The notes under the pieces were generated by a model. It had not been told where the DNA came from. It did no database searches and worked only from the letters and a program-made list of their open reading frames with translations. The translations under genes and the position numbers were made by a program. From NCBI GenBank assembly GCA_022843545.1, contig JALHNL010000006.1, positions 1 to 64,000 of the forward strand: a DNA stretch of 64,000 nt, in the 5' to 3' direction. The DNA is from Phycisphaerales bacterium. Its GTDB lineage: Bacteria > Planctomycetota > Phycisphaerae > Phycisphaerales > UBA1924. Below, in pieces: positions 25,586-36,064 of the stretch (positions within the stretch are counted from its first letter, which is position 1; each line of letters begins with the position of its first letter).

Positions 25586-26488
25586 TCACGCCATCAGGTC
25601 GGCCTCTCGGAGCCGCCAGTAGAGCCATGCGGCGGCGTCGAGGTGTTCGGAGTGGTGGGTCGGTCTGTGCCTCGCGACGCCCTCGCCCAGAAACTCGAAC
25701 GGATTAGACGCGAGCCCGAAGCAGAGCGAGCCGTCGACGAGTCGCTTTCCGAAGTTCTCCAGGCTGTAGTCCTGCGATGACTGCTCCGCGAACTCCTTGA
25801 GGATCGAGCCCGAAGGGTCGAGTTTGGATGCCAGATGTGGCCCGACGATGGTGATCCACCCCAGCCTTCGCACTCGCGCGAGCGGGTCGCACTTGGGGTG
25901 CATCCAGATCCGGTCGTTCAGCGCCCGATCAAAGCTCATGTCGATCTCGAAGCCCGCCGTGTAATAGTGGCCCCATATGACGTCCTGCCCGTACGCGACA
26001 TCCACCACGCCCGAAGCGATCTTGAAGCGCTGCGCTGCCGCGTCTAGTGTCGCAAACACGCAGGCCTTGAGCTTCTCGCCATACTTCTCGAAAAGGGCCG
26101 CGCGGATACTGATGCTGATCAGCGGAGCGCGGTGTCGGTAGGTGTGGCTGCTGTTGGTCCCTCTGAACTCAGAACACCCGAGATAGTCGAGAATCGGCGT
26201 CTCAGCCCCTCTTCGGCGCGCTTCGAACAAGACGGATGTGGGATGAGGTATCTGCTCGCACTCCTTGATGACGGAGAGCGAAGGCACCGGAACACGAGCG
26301 AGCTTCACACACTTATCAGCGGATACGTCGAACACCAGCACAGAGCAAACGCTGAGTCCCACCGCTGCGTAAGCAGTGGAAACCACATCCGCAATCGCCG
26401 TGTAGCCGCCAACGGGGTCTTCGCACAGTTGAAGCCAGAGAGTCACGTACGTGATGTCATGCACGTCTTCCTCGATCCGCTTGGGCAC
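25586..26488 (-). CDS. Candidate immunity protein for the main Rhs toxin
   Basis: The 300-residue protein starts at a GTG at 26488 whose ribosome site AGGAGG lies inside the last codons of the Rhs gene; the two genes are 3 bp apart. It has no signal peptide or clear membrane helix. I do not recognise a family with confidence. Segments such as RRLGWITIVGPHLASKL and LDAAAWLYWRLREADLM recall large cytoplasmic immunity proteins of the DUF3396/type VI immunity kind, but this is weak. The position directly behind a polymorphic toxin gene is the main argument. Confidence 0.65.
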   Translation of the reverse strand: MPKRIEEDVHDITYVTLWLQLCEDPVGGYTAIADVVSTAYAAVGLSVCSVLVFDVSADKCVKLARVPVPSLSVIKECEQIPHPTSVLFEARRRGAETPILDYLGCSEFRGTNSSHTYRHRAPLISISIRAALFEKYGEKLKACVFATLDAAAQRFKIASGVVDVAYGQDVIWGHYYTAGFEIDMSFDRALNDRIWMHPKCDPLARVRRLGWITIVGPHLASKLDPSGSILKEFAEQSSQDYSLENFGKRLVDGSLCFGLASNPFEFLGEGVARHRPTHHSEHLDAAAWLYWRLREADLMA

Positions 26489-26491
26489 GGG

Positions 26492-29400
26492 CTACCTCCT
26501 CCGTTTTCCTGGGGCACCTTTGCCGGGCGCGGCTTTGGGAACCCTGACGGGATCGCGAGCCTTCACCCCGGGCGGAGCCTTCTCCCACTTCTCTTTGGCG
26601 TGACTAGTCGTCTCAGAATTGCACACCTCAAGAACCATAGTTATGCGCGCGCCTGTCCTCTTGTTAACGGTATCGTAAGAGATGTCCGGCCTTCGTCTGT
26701 CTCCCGGCAACCGCCGATTAATTCTGATCGAGTTGAGGTCAACGTTCGACTTTTTGGCCAGAGCCATCGCTTCGCGACGCATGGTTCTCCAGTGCTCGGC
26801 CGAGCCGTGCTGAGGTCGGCCCTTGAACAGCGCGGCGATGTACCTCTCTCGCTGCCGAATATCATCGTCGCCGGCCGTCGAGGCGAACACCTCAAACGGC
26901 GAAGACGGCACACCGCTCATCAACTCGTCACCGGCCCGGGCCATGTCCCCCCAGAACATCCCCAGAATCGCCCGCTGCGTCTCCTCGACATTCGAAGTGT
27001 GGAAGCTCAGGGCTTCGTCCGGAACCGACCAGTCCGCGATCAGTTCGAAATCGATCAGCGCGTTCATCTGATGAGCGCGGAACATCGCATCGAGCGCGAA
27101 GGACATCATGTTGCCCATGTGTCCGGTGTTCACCATGTCGGTGGCCGAATTCCACATCCCGATCGTCGTGCCGATCAGGCCGCCGGAGAAGAACAGACCC
27201 TGCGGGTCTCTTCTTGTCCACGGATTACCATCCACATAGGCGTGGAGCGAGAAGGAGTCTGCGTGAGCAAACTCGGGGTCAACAATGTCGGGCTCGGTCT
27301 CGCCCGCCACCACCTGCCCGCTCGCGTTCGGGTCCCTCTGCAACCACCTCCCATGCCGCGGCATCATCGCGCGGTTGCGGACGTGGTACACAGGATCGGC
27401 CCACGGCACCAGCCGGTGCTCGCGCTCGCCGAGGAGCAAATGCGATAGCGACAGCCAGATCGGCGTCGCGCCCAGCCCCTCGCCTCCCTGCAACGCGAAG
27501 TGCTCGTCCAGGTTGTCAAAGAACAAGCCCTTGTGGCCGGCGAAGACCGGCTCGTGCCCGCCATTGTACAGCACCGCCGAGAGCACCGCGCCGTAGGCGT
27601 CGTACGTGTACTGGCCCGCCAGAATCCCCGCCACACGCTCCGGCGTCACCGCGTTGTTGTCGTGATCCACCGGACCCGCCGTCTGCTTCACCACCCCCAC
27701 CACATCGCCCGAGCCGTCCTGCAAGACCCACTGCGGCCGGTCACGCCAGGCGTCGTATTGCACCAGCAGTTCGTCGACACCCGCATGAACCGAGTCCCCC
27801 GGCCCCCACACGTACTCGCGCGAGAGCTTGGTCGAGACGCCGTGGTACGTCATCATCCACAGCTCGCGCCACGAGAGCGACGCGGCGCTGATCGGGTTCG
27901 ACGGGTCAAGCGGCGCGAACGGACCCGAGATCATCATCGGCGGCGGCTCGGGCAGACCGCTCTCGGGGTCCCAAGGCGGCAGCGTCGCCTGCGCGTCGAT
28001 CGGGTCGATCACGACTTCCTGAATCCGCCGCGAGCCGTCGTAGTAGAACCGCTCGCTGCGCACCAGCCCGGCGACCGCTAACTCCGCGCTGGGCCAGGGG
28101 GAGTACGTGCGGACCAGCCGGCCCAAGCCGTCGTAGGTGTATCTCTTGACGAGCGAACCAACCAGTGTGGGGGCGAACAGGTACGGTGCCCCCGAAGGAG
28201 GAACCGTGATCAACTGCTGGTCGACATTGCAGTGGTTAATCTGCACCAGTCGCGACCAGGCGTCGTAGACATAGGCGTACTTGCCGTCAAATGAGAGGTT
28301 GCCAGCGAGGTCGTAGCCAGCCTCTTGGATAGTCTCGACCGTGCCGTGCTGCTTTCGGAACTCCTGGATGAGGTTGGTGTTGTCAACCTGATGAGTCAGC
28401 GAAGTTGCTTCCCGCGCGTCATGATCACCGGTCACGAGGCGACCCGGAGGGGAGTTGGGACCCGCGCCTCCCACCCAATTCCCCAGAATGTCCAGCGACC
28501 ACGCGTCGGTCCGGATCGGGGCGCCGTCGAGGGCGGGCTCGGTCTCGAGCATCGCGCCGGTCTGGGTGTTGATCAGCCGGTCCAGCGCGTCGTAGCCGTA
28601 GGTGCTGGAGCGGGGTTGGGATGCGGTGTGGGGCGAGCCGGCCTGCGGGCGGAGCGTGAGGCGGGTGGAGGTGCGGTTGCCGGCGATGTCGTAGCCGTAG
28701 CGTGCGCCGTACATGACCGCGGGCGTGCCGCCCTGCGGATAGGACCAGTCGTGGCCCTTCCAGGTCATTTCGGCGAGGCGGCCCAGACGATCGACGCCGG
28801 GGAGGAGATCGCCGCCGCTGGAGTTGGCGATGGGGTCATCAAGGCGGTAGCCGACAATGTCAGCGCCCAGCGTGGTACCCAGTCGGCGCGAGGAACTGGC
28901 GTAGAGGAACGTGGCAACGGGGTGCTGAACGGGCGTGGTCAGGCCGTCATCCACGCTCGTGGTCATGCCCGAGAGGCGGGACATCCAGCCCGACGCCGGG
29001 TCGGCCGGTTGTCCGTCGGCGGTCGCGCCGTAGCGCATGTGTACGGTGCGCGGCGGGGCGTTGGGGTGGGCCGGGGGGTAGTGCATGGCCACCAGGCGCT
29101 CGTGACCGAGGTCAACGCCGCTGGGGTCAGTCGGTACGAAGCCGCTCCAGTCGTACGAGACGACGGGCGTGTTCATCGGAAAGACCGCGCCGAGATCGGC
29201 GGGCTTGCCGATGGACTGCGCGTCGCTGAGCAGGTTGCCACGCGCGTCGTACTCGAACAGCGTGTCGGCGACGACGTCATCGATGCCCGCGCCGGGCGAA
29301 GTGGCCAGCACGCGCTGCAGGCGACCGCTGGCGTCATAGGTGTAGTCGATGGTGTTGATCGTGTCGTCGGGCTGGCCGGGAAGCCGGGTGAACGCGGGCA

Positions 29401-32400
29401 TGCCCGGAATGAAGGAAGCCGGTGATGTCTCGAGGATGCTGGTGTAATGACCGACCTGGATCCGCGAGAGGCGGCGCTGGTCGTCGTAGAAGTACCGGAA
29501 CGCCACGCCGCGCGCGTCGATGCGCTCGGCGATCAGGCCGTCAAAGGTGTACCGCAGTTTGAGATTCGGGTTTGCGCCGATACTCTGGATGTCGGACTCA
29601 TACAGGTCGCGCGGCGCAGCCCACGGCGCGGCGGCCATGTGCATGGTCCCCACCGCCTTGCGGGTCTTGGAGGCCAAGCGATAGCCGCCCTCGAACGGCT
29701 CGACGACTTCCGCTTCGTGCACCACCCGCGTGGTCTGCCAACTGCCGGTTCCGGAGCCTTCATTGAGGCGGACCTTGATGCCCGCCAGTTTGCCCACGAC
29801 GTAGCCGTATTCGGTGACGCGCTTGGCCGCCTCGGTGACGCCGGGCCCGTCGTTCTCGACCTTGCGGATCAGCCGGCCGGAGCCGCTGTACACGTTGGTG
29901 GTCCTGACCTCAGCGGGGCTGACTTCGGCGATGCGCTGACCCGCCTTGTTCAACTCGTAGATCCACAGCGGGACCCGCTCTGGGCCCGCGCTCGCCGAGA
30001 AGACAGACCCCGCTGTGACGGGAGGCTCGCCCGTCTGCGGCGCGTCGGGCCGCGGCAGATTGCTGTCGCGCCCTGCGTCAGCCGTGGCGATCAGACGGTT
30101 CTTGAGGTCATACCAGTTCCACGTCCGCCAGCACACCGCGTTGGCGGGGCTCAGTTCGTCCACGCCGTCAGACTTGACGCGTTCCCAGCGCCGAGTCTCG
30201 ACGACGTTGCCCAACCAGTCATACTCGGTCTCGTGGCGGCCTAGTTCGTATGCCTCATCGACAGATCCGCCGCCAGCACGCAGCACAACCTCTCGCAGGA
30301 CCTTGACCCGACCCAGGCCGTCCAGCTCCGAGACTCTCACCGGCTGACCCGGCCGCCGGCTGTAAACCTCCTGCCCGCTCCAGCCTTGATAGGTGTACTC
30401 CGCGTGGTACGGTGGCGTCCCGGAGGTTCCCTGCCAGCCCACGTCATAAGTGCGGCGCTCACAGATCGTGCCGTCTGGTTGATACTCGGTGGACGTGACG
30501 GAGATCGGCCGCACCGGCGAAGCCGTGCCGTTCAGATACGCCCGCGCCAAGGCGACGAAGTCCCACTCCTGATCGGCGGGCTGCCCGCCGCTCTCGCTGA
30601 GCATGGCGGGGTTGAACGCATCGGGGATGACGAGTCCCTCGCCCTCACCCAGCGTCACCACCAGCCGCTCGCGGCTCAGGTGGTCGAGGAACGTGAGCGT
30701 GGTGCCCACCCGGATGAACGGCTCGCCGGTGCCCGAGTAAGCGGTGTTCCGGACGTATGAATCAACCCTCACCGGCCGCATGCGCCAGTCGTAGGTGGTC
30801 ACCTGCGGGATGCCATCGGCATCTCGCCTGAGCAGGTCGGCGGCATCCGGTCGCGCGGGCAGCGGGTCTGTGGTACCCGGGAAGCGGTTGTAGAAGTCGC
30901 GTGCCCACGATGGGCTCGAGGTGTACTTGCGACTGATGATCGGGAGCCACGCGTCGTTTGGGAGCGAGCCGTACTCGGTGCGATCGGTGAGCACCATGTT
31001 GAAATCGGGCTCCGCCGGTTGCGGCGCGCCGGGGTCGGCGATGACGGGCCAGTCCACGTCGCGCGTGCCCGCGTAGCGACGCAGTTCCTGACCCAGCGGG
31101 TTCTTCACGATCCGGGTGACGCTGCCGTCGAGCTCCAGTTCGCGGTACACCTCGCCCAGGTCGTTGATCTCTTTGGACCCGAGGTCGGACCAACCAAAGC
31201 CGGGGACCCATTCCAGCAGTTCCGCCCGCTTCAGTCGCCCGGTCCAGTCGATGCCCAGACGGGTGGCGGTGAGGTCGACATAGGGCTTCGCGGTGACTTC
31301 GCAGGGCGGGTCTTCGCCTGTGCCGGTGGCCGTCACCGTGGCTTGCCAGGCGGCGGAGTCGGCGGCCGCGTTCTGCGCGGTTCCGACAATGACCGGGTTG
31401 TTCCACTCAACACGTGCGCGAATCTGCGGCTGACCCTCCGGCTTCTTCTTGCCATAGGTCAGGATCTCGCACACCGCCACGGTGCGGGCGGCATGAACGC
31501 CGCCGGTCGGCCCGCCACTCGGATTGGTCGACACGAGGTCGTTGAAGATCCACTCGCGCGCGAGATAGGGCTCGTTGGTCTTGGCCAAATTCCTGCCCCA
31601 CAGATCCGCACGTACCTCCTTGTTGTAATCATCCCTCATCACGAGCCACGTGCGCCGCGAGTAGCGCCGGCCGTCGTGCTTGAATGCGTCGATCACGCCC
31701 CGATCGTCGTAGGTGAATGAACTCACCCACTTGCCGGCCTCGCCCGGACCAAGGCGAGGCCACCCGGCGGGGTGCGCCGGCACCATGACCCACTCCGCTC
31801 CACCTTCCGCCCACACATCTCCGCCCGCGGGCTGCGACGGACGCGGGCCGGCGGGAGCGTCAATATTGAACTCGGCGGGCATCCGGGTCTTGACCTCCAG
31901 ATTGCCCGGCGCGTCCACGATGACATGCCAGGGCTGCCCCGCGGAGGCGCCCGCGTCATGGAACCGCGTATACGTGAGGATGAGCGCGTCGAGCCCGCCC
32001 GAGCCGGACGAGCCGGGCGTGATGGGATCGCGCACCAGCCCCTGGGCCGACCAGGTCACCCGCCCTTCATCGTCAAACCACTGCCGCTGCACCGGGAAGT
32101 ACCAGGGCGCACCCGCGCCGGGTCGCAGCTTCCGGGGCGGACCGATCGTCTGGCTCCAGACCGGTGGCTGCGCCCGCGGATCGGGCTTGTCCGGCGAGTC
32201 CGGCGGCACATCGGGCGCGGCGCGGCGCTGCACAAGCGTCACGCTCACGCGGTAGTCCGCCGCCAGCGTCGCCAGACTCGAGGCGTTGACGCTCTCCGGC
32301 TGCGGGAACGCATCCACCAGAAACTGGTTTGTTCCATCGGTCCGGGGTGTCACAAAATCCGCGTTGATCTGCGCCTCAAACAGCCCTTCCCCCGCGGCCT

Positions 32401-35400
32401 GAGACTCCACACGCAGCGACACACCCGAATAGAGCTTCACCGGCGGCGCCGCGCCCGCCCCCGTTCCCTTCTGGATGCCCTGGGCCGACACGTACACCCG
32501 GCTGCCGCCGGTGGCCAGTTCGTCTTCACGCTCGGCATACTCGAAGAACTCGATCAGGCCCCGCGTCTCACCCTGGTTCATCGCCTCCGCCGCCGACCAA
32601 CCCACCGACCGCCTCTCCACCAGCAGAAGCTCATCGAGGTACGACTCCGCGATTTTGTCGCTACCTCGCGGCGGCGGCACCAGACTGTCCGGCACCGCCG
32701 GGGGCGTGGGGGTTTGGCTGGCATACTTGGTGGCGAAGACGTTGCGGACCGTCTTGTAGACATGCTGCACGCCCAGCCCGCCCGAACCGCCGCCCGAGGC
32801 CACCATGCGCCCGTCGGGCCCGCGCTCCACCGACCACCGACGGTCGCGGAGCACATACCCCGCGGGGTTCATCTCCACCACCCGGCGCGAGATCTGCCCC
32901 TCGCGCAGCGTCGGATCGCCGGAGTTCTGGGGCGTGGGCATCGTCAGCAGTGGATGCTCGAAGGGTTCCGGCTGCAGATCGTTCAGCCGCTCCGGCCGCT
33001 GCTCCTTGGGTCTGATCTCATCAATCACGCTGATCCAGCGGGACTTCTGCATGTCCGGCGCGGCGACGAGGCTGCGCTGGATGGTCACTTCGCCATTGGG
33101 CCAGCCCATCGATGCCTGCCACCAGTACGGATGCGCGTACACACTGCGCATCGGATTAAGCATGGACTGATACGTTCCTGGTGTCGCAGCCGCCGGGATT
33201 CCGGACCCGTTCGGGCTGAAGTGAGCTTCTGGAGGCGGGGCCGTGATCCGCGAGATCCGAAACAGTCGTTGCACCCCACTCGCTTGCCTGATGGCCACGC
33301 CACCAACGACCGACCACGTCCCGCTCGTCATAGCCCACACCTGCGCCGAGTCTGGCTTCAGATAGCCATACTGACTGTCCACAAGCGCTTCTGTGCTCAC
33401 CGGCGGAAGCCAGGCCGAAGACTCAAACAGCAGCGAAGCGAACGGCGCGATCCGATCGTCCAAGTGCGTATCTGTGTCCCAGAACCCCATCGGCCGAGTC
33501 TCACCGTCCGACGTGTGCGTCACCCATTGCGAGGCCAACGCCTCCAAGGTCAGTCCGGAGAGCGACGCCGGCTGAGCCACACCAGGAATGCCCGCCCACC
33601 CGCGCGAAGTCAGGTCGGCGATGTCCTGATCCAGGAACACCATGCGCAGCCAGGGAATGGTGTTGGGCACGCCCCGCCCGGCCCGCTGATACGCCGCTTC
33701 GTCATACACGAACACCTTGTTGTCGGTGATGACGGAGCCGGCCGGCGGCTGTTCGCCCGGGGGCTGACTGGCTTGCGGCTCCCATTCTGGCCTCGTCCGT
33801 GACTCGGTGCGGATCAGAATCGGCGGGCCGCCCGCGTGCCGCATCAGCGAGTTGGAAACCAAGTCGTTGCTCGGGATGTCCAGGGTGTCGAAGAAGATCT
33901 GGGTGTTGTCGGGAATCAGCGCGTTGGTCACGTAGTGATACCGGATCTCGTGCCGCCACTTGCGCAGCTTGGCCACCGTCGCGCCCATCTCCGGGCTCGC
34001 GTCGCTCGCGGCCAGCCTCTCGATCGGCGCGTCGGCCGCGTTCAGCCAGTCGGTGCGGAACTGCCCCCCCGCCACCGCGCCGTCCACGTAGGTGTTGATC
34101 ATCTCGGCGCGAGCCAGATCCGCCTCCGAGAGTTGGTCCTCCGGATGCGCCTCATCATGCCGATAGGCGTAAATCCGGTCGATCGCCAGGAAGCCCTGCA
34201 CCCAGCGCCGCGCGGGGTCGTTCACGTCAAACTGCGCAAGCCAAGTGCCCATTTCCTCCATCGGCCAATCCGCCTGCTTTCGCAGGGTCAGGCTGGCATC
34301 ACCCGACATCGGATCGGTGTCGTCCTTGGGAAAGAACCGCCGGTACGAGTACACGAGCGTCCACGCCACGCCATCGGGTGTCTTGAGGCGGATGGACCGG
34401 ATCGCTCCCTTTACCGGCGCGTCATCGAACACCTGCACGTACTCTGCGTGCGCCTCGCGCTGCGGCGCATCCAGCGGGTTCTCGTGAGGGCGCACCGGCG
34501 GCGGCGTGTAGTCCGCGAAGTGCCGCCTCACGGGCATGCACGCCATCTCCGCCGCGTCGCCCGTTTTCGTCTCCATACGCACGCACAGGGCGTAGCGCGG
34601 AACGCCCATGCCGGGAGTGGCCGGGTCGTTCATCCAGGGATGCACCCCACCGAACCCCGTTTCCCTGGGCACAGGCGCCAGGGCGAGCCGCTGGTCATCG
34701 CTGTCCGCGCCGATGGCATCCACATACTGCGTCCGCGTGAACGGTCGGTCGTGGAAGCTCGTGAGCGCATGGGGCCCACTCGTCCCGGAACTCTGAAGCA
34801 CACCCCGATTGAAGGTGCCCGGAGGCACGTCCTCGTTGATCGCCACGAACGTGTACTTCAGTTGGCTGTCGTACAGGTAGACCTCGTACTGCGTCGGCGG
34901 CACGCTCCAGCGGGCCACGTTCTGAGGGTCGCTCGCGGCCAGCGCGGGATCTGATGCCGGAGGGTCGGGTTCATCCAGGTCCACCGTGCCGGGCAGCACG
35001 AACTGCCCGCCCAATGGCACGATGCGGGCCCGGAAGCGGGGCGGCGCCTCGTACGTCACCGTTGGCGCGCCGCCCACCTGGGGCGCAGGATGAATCACCT
35101 GTTGAAACGGGATGCTGTGGTGCGCGTCAAGCCAGAGCCAGATCGTCCGCGGTCCATCCCCAGTCACATCCGCCATCGCCGCATCCAGCAGCAGGATCGG
35201 GTTCTCGCTGATCATCCACCCTTGGCCGGTCCAGTCCCACCAGCGATCCGGCCCAGGCAGCATCCGCACGCTGTTCAAGGGCGAGTCAAACCCCGCATGG
35301 ACGCTCGTGTTGTGCGAGCGCGTTCGGCGCAGCCTAAACGTCGAACTGCCGTACGGCAACTCCAGGTCAGACACCTGAACCAGGGGCACACCGGTCACCA

Positions 35401-36064
35401 GATCCACCACGCCGTCAAGCGTTTCGCGCGTGGCATCCTGCCACCAGGCCGAGGCCCCCTCGGCTGATCGTGACACCAGCGCCACCGACCCACCGCCGAT
35501 GGTCGGCGAAGGCGGCAAAAAGTCCCCCGGCGCCGGACTGGCGAACAGGTTCAGGTTCAGCCGAGATCCCGCGGGCACACCCCAAGGACGGGCCAGCCCG
35601 GCGCCGATCCCGCCCGCGCCCGCGTCTGGGCTTCGGTGCTCGGCCACGCGCACCACCAGGGAACTCCAGCACGCGCTCATGATCGCGGGCAGCGTCGCCA
35701 GCGACGGATGCGGCTCCTGCCACGAGGAGAACGGGAGCGCGTACGGCCGCGCAGGGCTGTCGTCCGTGTCGCTCCGCGTCACCCGCCATCGATAGAAACG
35801 CTCATCCCCCACTCCGTCCGCCACCGGCGGCAAGACCCGCCCCACCCCGCGCCACACCGCATTCGCTTCTCGCCCGACACTCTCCCCGATCCCGGGATTC
35901 ACCCGCACCAGCGGCGTGAAGTTGCTCATCCGTGCTGCAGAACGCTCAGGGTCATACAACTCCGGTAGACGGTCTGGCTCCTCCGGCGGATCACTACCCG
36001 CCCACACCGCACAGGCAAGGATAAAAAACGCTGATGCCCATACGGCCAAGAAGCGTGCGTGCAC
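26492..36064 (-). CDS. Giant secreted Rhs/YD-repeat protein with C-terminal nuclease-like toxin tip
   Basis: I place the start at a GTG at 36064 with GGAG eight bases upstream, giving a signal peptide (HARFLAVWASAFFILACAVWAG); a TTG at 36088 is the alternative. The protein has about 3,190 residues. The first ~1,850 are a large extracellular N-terminal part. YD repeats follow (FEYDARGNLLSDAQS, YGYDALDRLINTQTG, YVYDAWSRLVQI). The Rhs core (about 2,740-2,930) ends with GRWLQRDPNASG and RRDPQGLF. The last ~260 residues are the variable tip. Its end has GDRRRPDISYDTVNKRTG followed by ITMVLEVCNSET, which fits a PD-(D/E)xK nuclease pattern, then a Lys/Arg-rich tail. It is probably delivered to competitors and blocked by the next gene. 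Confidence 0.85.
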   Translation of the reverse strand: MHARFLAVWASAFFILACAVWAGSDPPEEPDRLPELYDPERSAARMSNFTPLVRVNPGIGESVGREANAVWRGVGRVLPPVADGVGDERFYRWRVTRSDTDDSPARPYALPFSSWQEPHPSLATLPAIMSACWSSLVVRVAEHRSPDAGAGGIGAGLARPWGVPAGSRLNLNLFASPAPGDFLPPSPTIGGGSVALVSRSAEGASAWWQDATRETLDGVVDLVTGVPLVQVSDLELPYGSSTFRLRRTRSHNTSVHAGFDSPLNSVRMLPGPDRWWDWTGQGWMISENPILLLDAAMADVTGDGPRTIWLWLDAHHSIPFQQVIHPAPQVGGAPTVTYEAPPRFRARIVPLGGQFVLPGTVDLDEPDPPASDPALAASDPQNVARWSVPPTQYEVYLYDSQLKYTFVAINEDVPPGTFNRGVLQSSGTSGPHALTSFHDRPFTRTQYVDAIGADSDDQRLALAPVPRETGFGGVHPWMNDPATPGMGVPRYALCVRMETKTGDAAEMACMPVRRHFADYTPPPVRPHENPLDAPQREAHAEYVQVFDDAPVKGAIRSIRLKTPDGVAWTLVYSYRRFFPKDDTDPMSGDASLTLRKQADWPMEEMGTWLAQFDVNDPARRWVQGFLAIDRIYAYRHDEAHPEDQLSEADLARAEMINTYVDGAVAGGQFRTDWLNAADAPIERLAASDASPEMGATVAKLRKWRHEIRYHYVTNALIPDNTQIFFDTLDIPSNDLVSNSLMRHAGGPPILIRTESRTRPEWEPQASQPPGEQPPAGSVITDNKVFVYDEAAYQRAGRGVPNTIPWLRMVFLDQDIADLTSRGWAGIPGVAQPASLSGLTLEALASQWVTHTSDGETRPMGFWDTDTHLDDRIAPFASLLFESSAWLPPVSTEALVDSQYGYLKPDSAQVWAMTSGTWSVVGGVAIRQASGVQRLFRISRITAPPPEAHFSPNGSGIPAAATPGTYQSMLNPMRSVYAHPYWWQASMGWPNGEVTIQRSLVAAPDMQKSRWISVIDEIRPKEQRPERLNDLQPEPFEHPLLTMPTPQNSGDPTLREGQISRRVVEMNPAGYVLRDRRWSVERGPDGRMVASGGGSGGLGVQHVYKTVRNVFATKYASQTPTPPAVPDSLVPPPRGSDKIAESYLDELLLVERRSVGWSAAEAMNQGETRGLIEFFEYAEREDELATGGSRVYVSAQGIQKGTGAGAAPPVKLYSGVSLRVESQAAGEGLFEAQINADFVTPRTDGTNQFLVDAFPQPESVNASSLATLAADYRVSVTLVQRRAAPDVPPDSPDKPDPRAQPPVWSQTIGPPRKLRPGAGAPWYFPVQRQWFDDEGRVTWSAQGLVRDPITPGSSGSGGLDALILTYTRFHDAGASAGQPWHVIVDAPGNLEVKTRMPAEFNIDAPAGPRPSQPAGGDVWAEGGAEWVMVPAHPAGWPRLGPGEAGKWVSSFTYDDRGVIDAFKHDGRRYSRRTWLVMRDDYNKEVRADLWGRNLAKTNEPYLAREWIFNDLVSTNPSGGPTGGVHAARTVAVCEILTYGKKKPEGQPQIRARVEWNNPVIVGTAQNAAADSAAWQATVTATGTGEDPPCEVTAKPYVDLTATRLGIDWTGRLKRAELLEWVPGFGWSDLGSKEINDLGEVYRELELDGSVTRIVKNPLGQELRRYAGTRDVDWPVIADPGAPQPAEPDFNMVLTDRTEYGSLPNDAWLPIISRKYTSSPSWARDFYNRFPGTTDPLPARPDAADLLRRDADGIPQVTTYDWRMRPVRVDSYVRNTAYSGTGEPFIRVGTTLTFLDHLSRERLVVTLGEGEGLVIPDAFNPAMLSESGGQPADQEWDFVALARAYLNGTASPVRPISVTSTEYQPDGTICERRTYDVGWQGTSGTPPYHAEYTYQGWSGQEVYSRRPGQPVRVSELDGLGRVKVLREVVLRAGGGSVDEAYELGRHETEYDWLGNVVETRRWERVKSDGVDELSPANAVCWRTWNWYDLKNRLIATADAGRDSNLPRPDAPQTGEPPVTAGSVFSASAGPERVPLWIYELNKAGQRIAEVSPAEVRTTNVYSGSGRLIRKVENDGPGVTEAAKRVTEYGYVVGKLAGIKVRLNEGSGTGSWQTTRVVHEAEVVEPFEGGYRLASKTRKAVGTMHMAAAPWAAPRDLYESDIQSIGANPNLKLRYTFDGLIAERIDARGVAFRYFYDDQRRLSRIQVGHYTSILETSPASFIPGMPAFTRLPGQPDDTINTIDYTYDASGRLQRVLATSPGAGIDDVVADTLFEYDARGNLLSDAQSIGKPADLGAVFPMNTPVVSYDWSGFVPTDPSGVDLGHERLVAMHYPPAHPNAPPRTVHMRYGATADGQPADPASGWMSRLSGMTTSVDDGLTTPVQHPVATFLYASSSRRLGTTLGADIVGYRLDDPIANSSGGDLLPGVDRLGRLAEMTWKGHDWSYPQGGTPAVMYGARYGYDIAGNRTSTRLTLRPQAGSPHTASQPRSSTYGYDALDRLINTQTGAMLETEPALDGAPIRTDAWSLDILGNWVGGAGPNSPPGRLVTGDHDAREATSLTHQVDNTNLIQEFRKQHGTVETIQEAGYDLAGNLSFDGKYAYVYDAWSRLVQINHCNVDQQLITVPPSGAPYLFAPTLVGSLVKRYTYDGLGRLVRTYSPWPSAELAVAGLVRSERFYYDGSRRIQEVVIDPIDAQATLPPWDPESGLPEPPPMMISGPFAPLDPSNPISAASLSWRELWMMTYHGVSTKLSREYVWGPGDSVHAGVDELLVQYDAWRDRPQWVLQDGSGDVVGVVKQTAGPVDHDNNAVTPERVAGILAGQYTYDAYGAVLSAVLYNGGHEPVFAGHKGLFFDNLDEHFALQGGEGLGATPIWLSLSHLLLGEREHRLVPWADPVYHVRNRAMMPRHGRWLQRDPNASGQVVAGETEPDIVDPEFAHADSFSLHAYVDGNPWTRRDPQGLFFSGGLIGTTIGMWNSATDMVNTGHMGNMMSFALDAMFRAHQMNALIDFELIADWSVPDEALSFHTSNVEETQRAILGMFWGDMARAGDELMSGVPSSPFEVFASTAGDDDIRQRERYIAALFKGRPQHGSAEHWRTMRREAMALAKKSNVDLNSIRINRRLPGDRRRPDISYDTVNKRTGARITMVLEVCNSETTSHAKEKWEKAPPGVKARDPVRVPKAAPGKGAPGKRRR
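27308..27847. repeat. Parent Rhs core segment repeated in both displaced cassettes
   Basis: The core DNA of the full-length Rhs gene is found again at 25123-25555 (matching 27308-27740) and at 23556-23722 (matching 27681-27847). All copies are in the same orientation, which permits homologous exchange of toxin tips. Confidence 0.85.
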
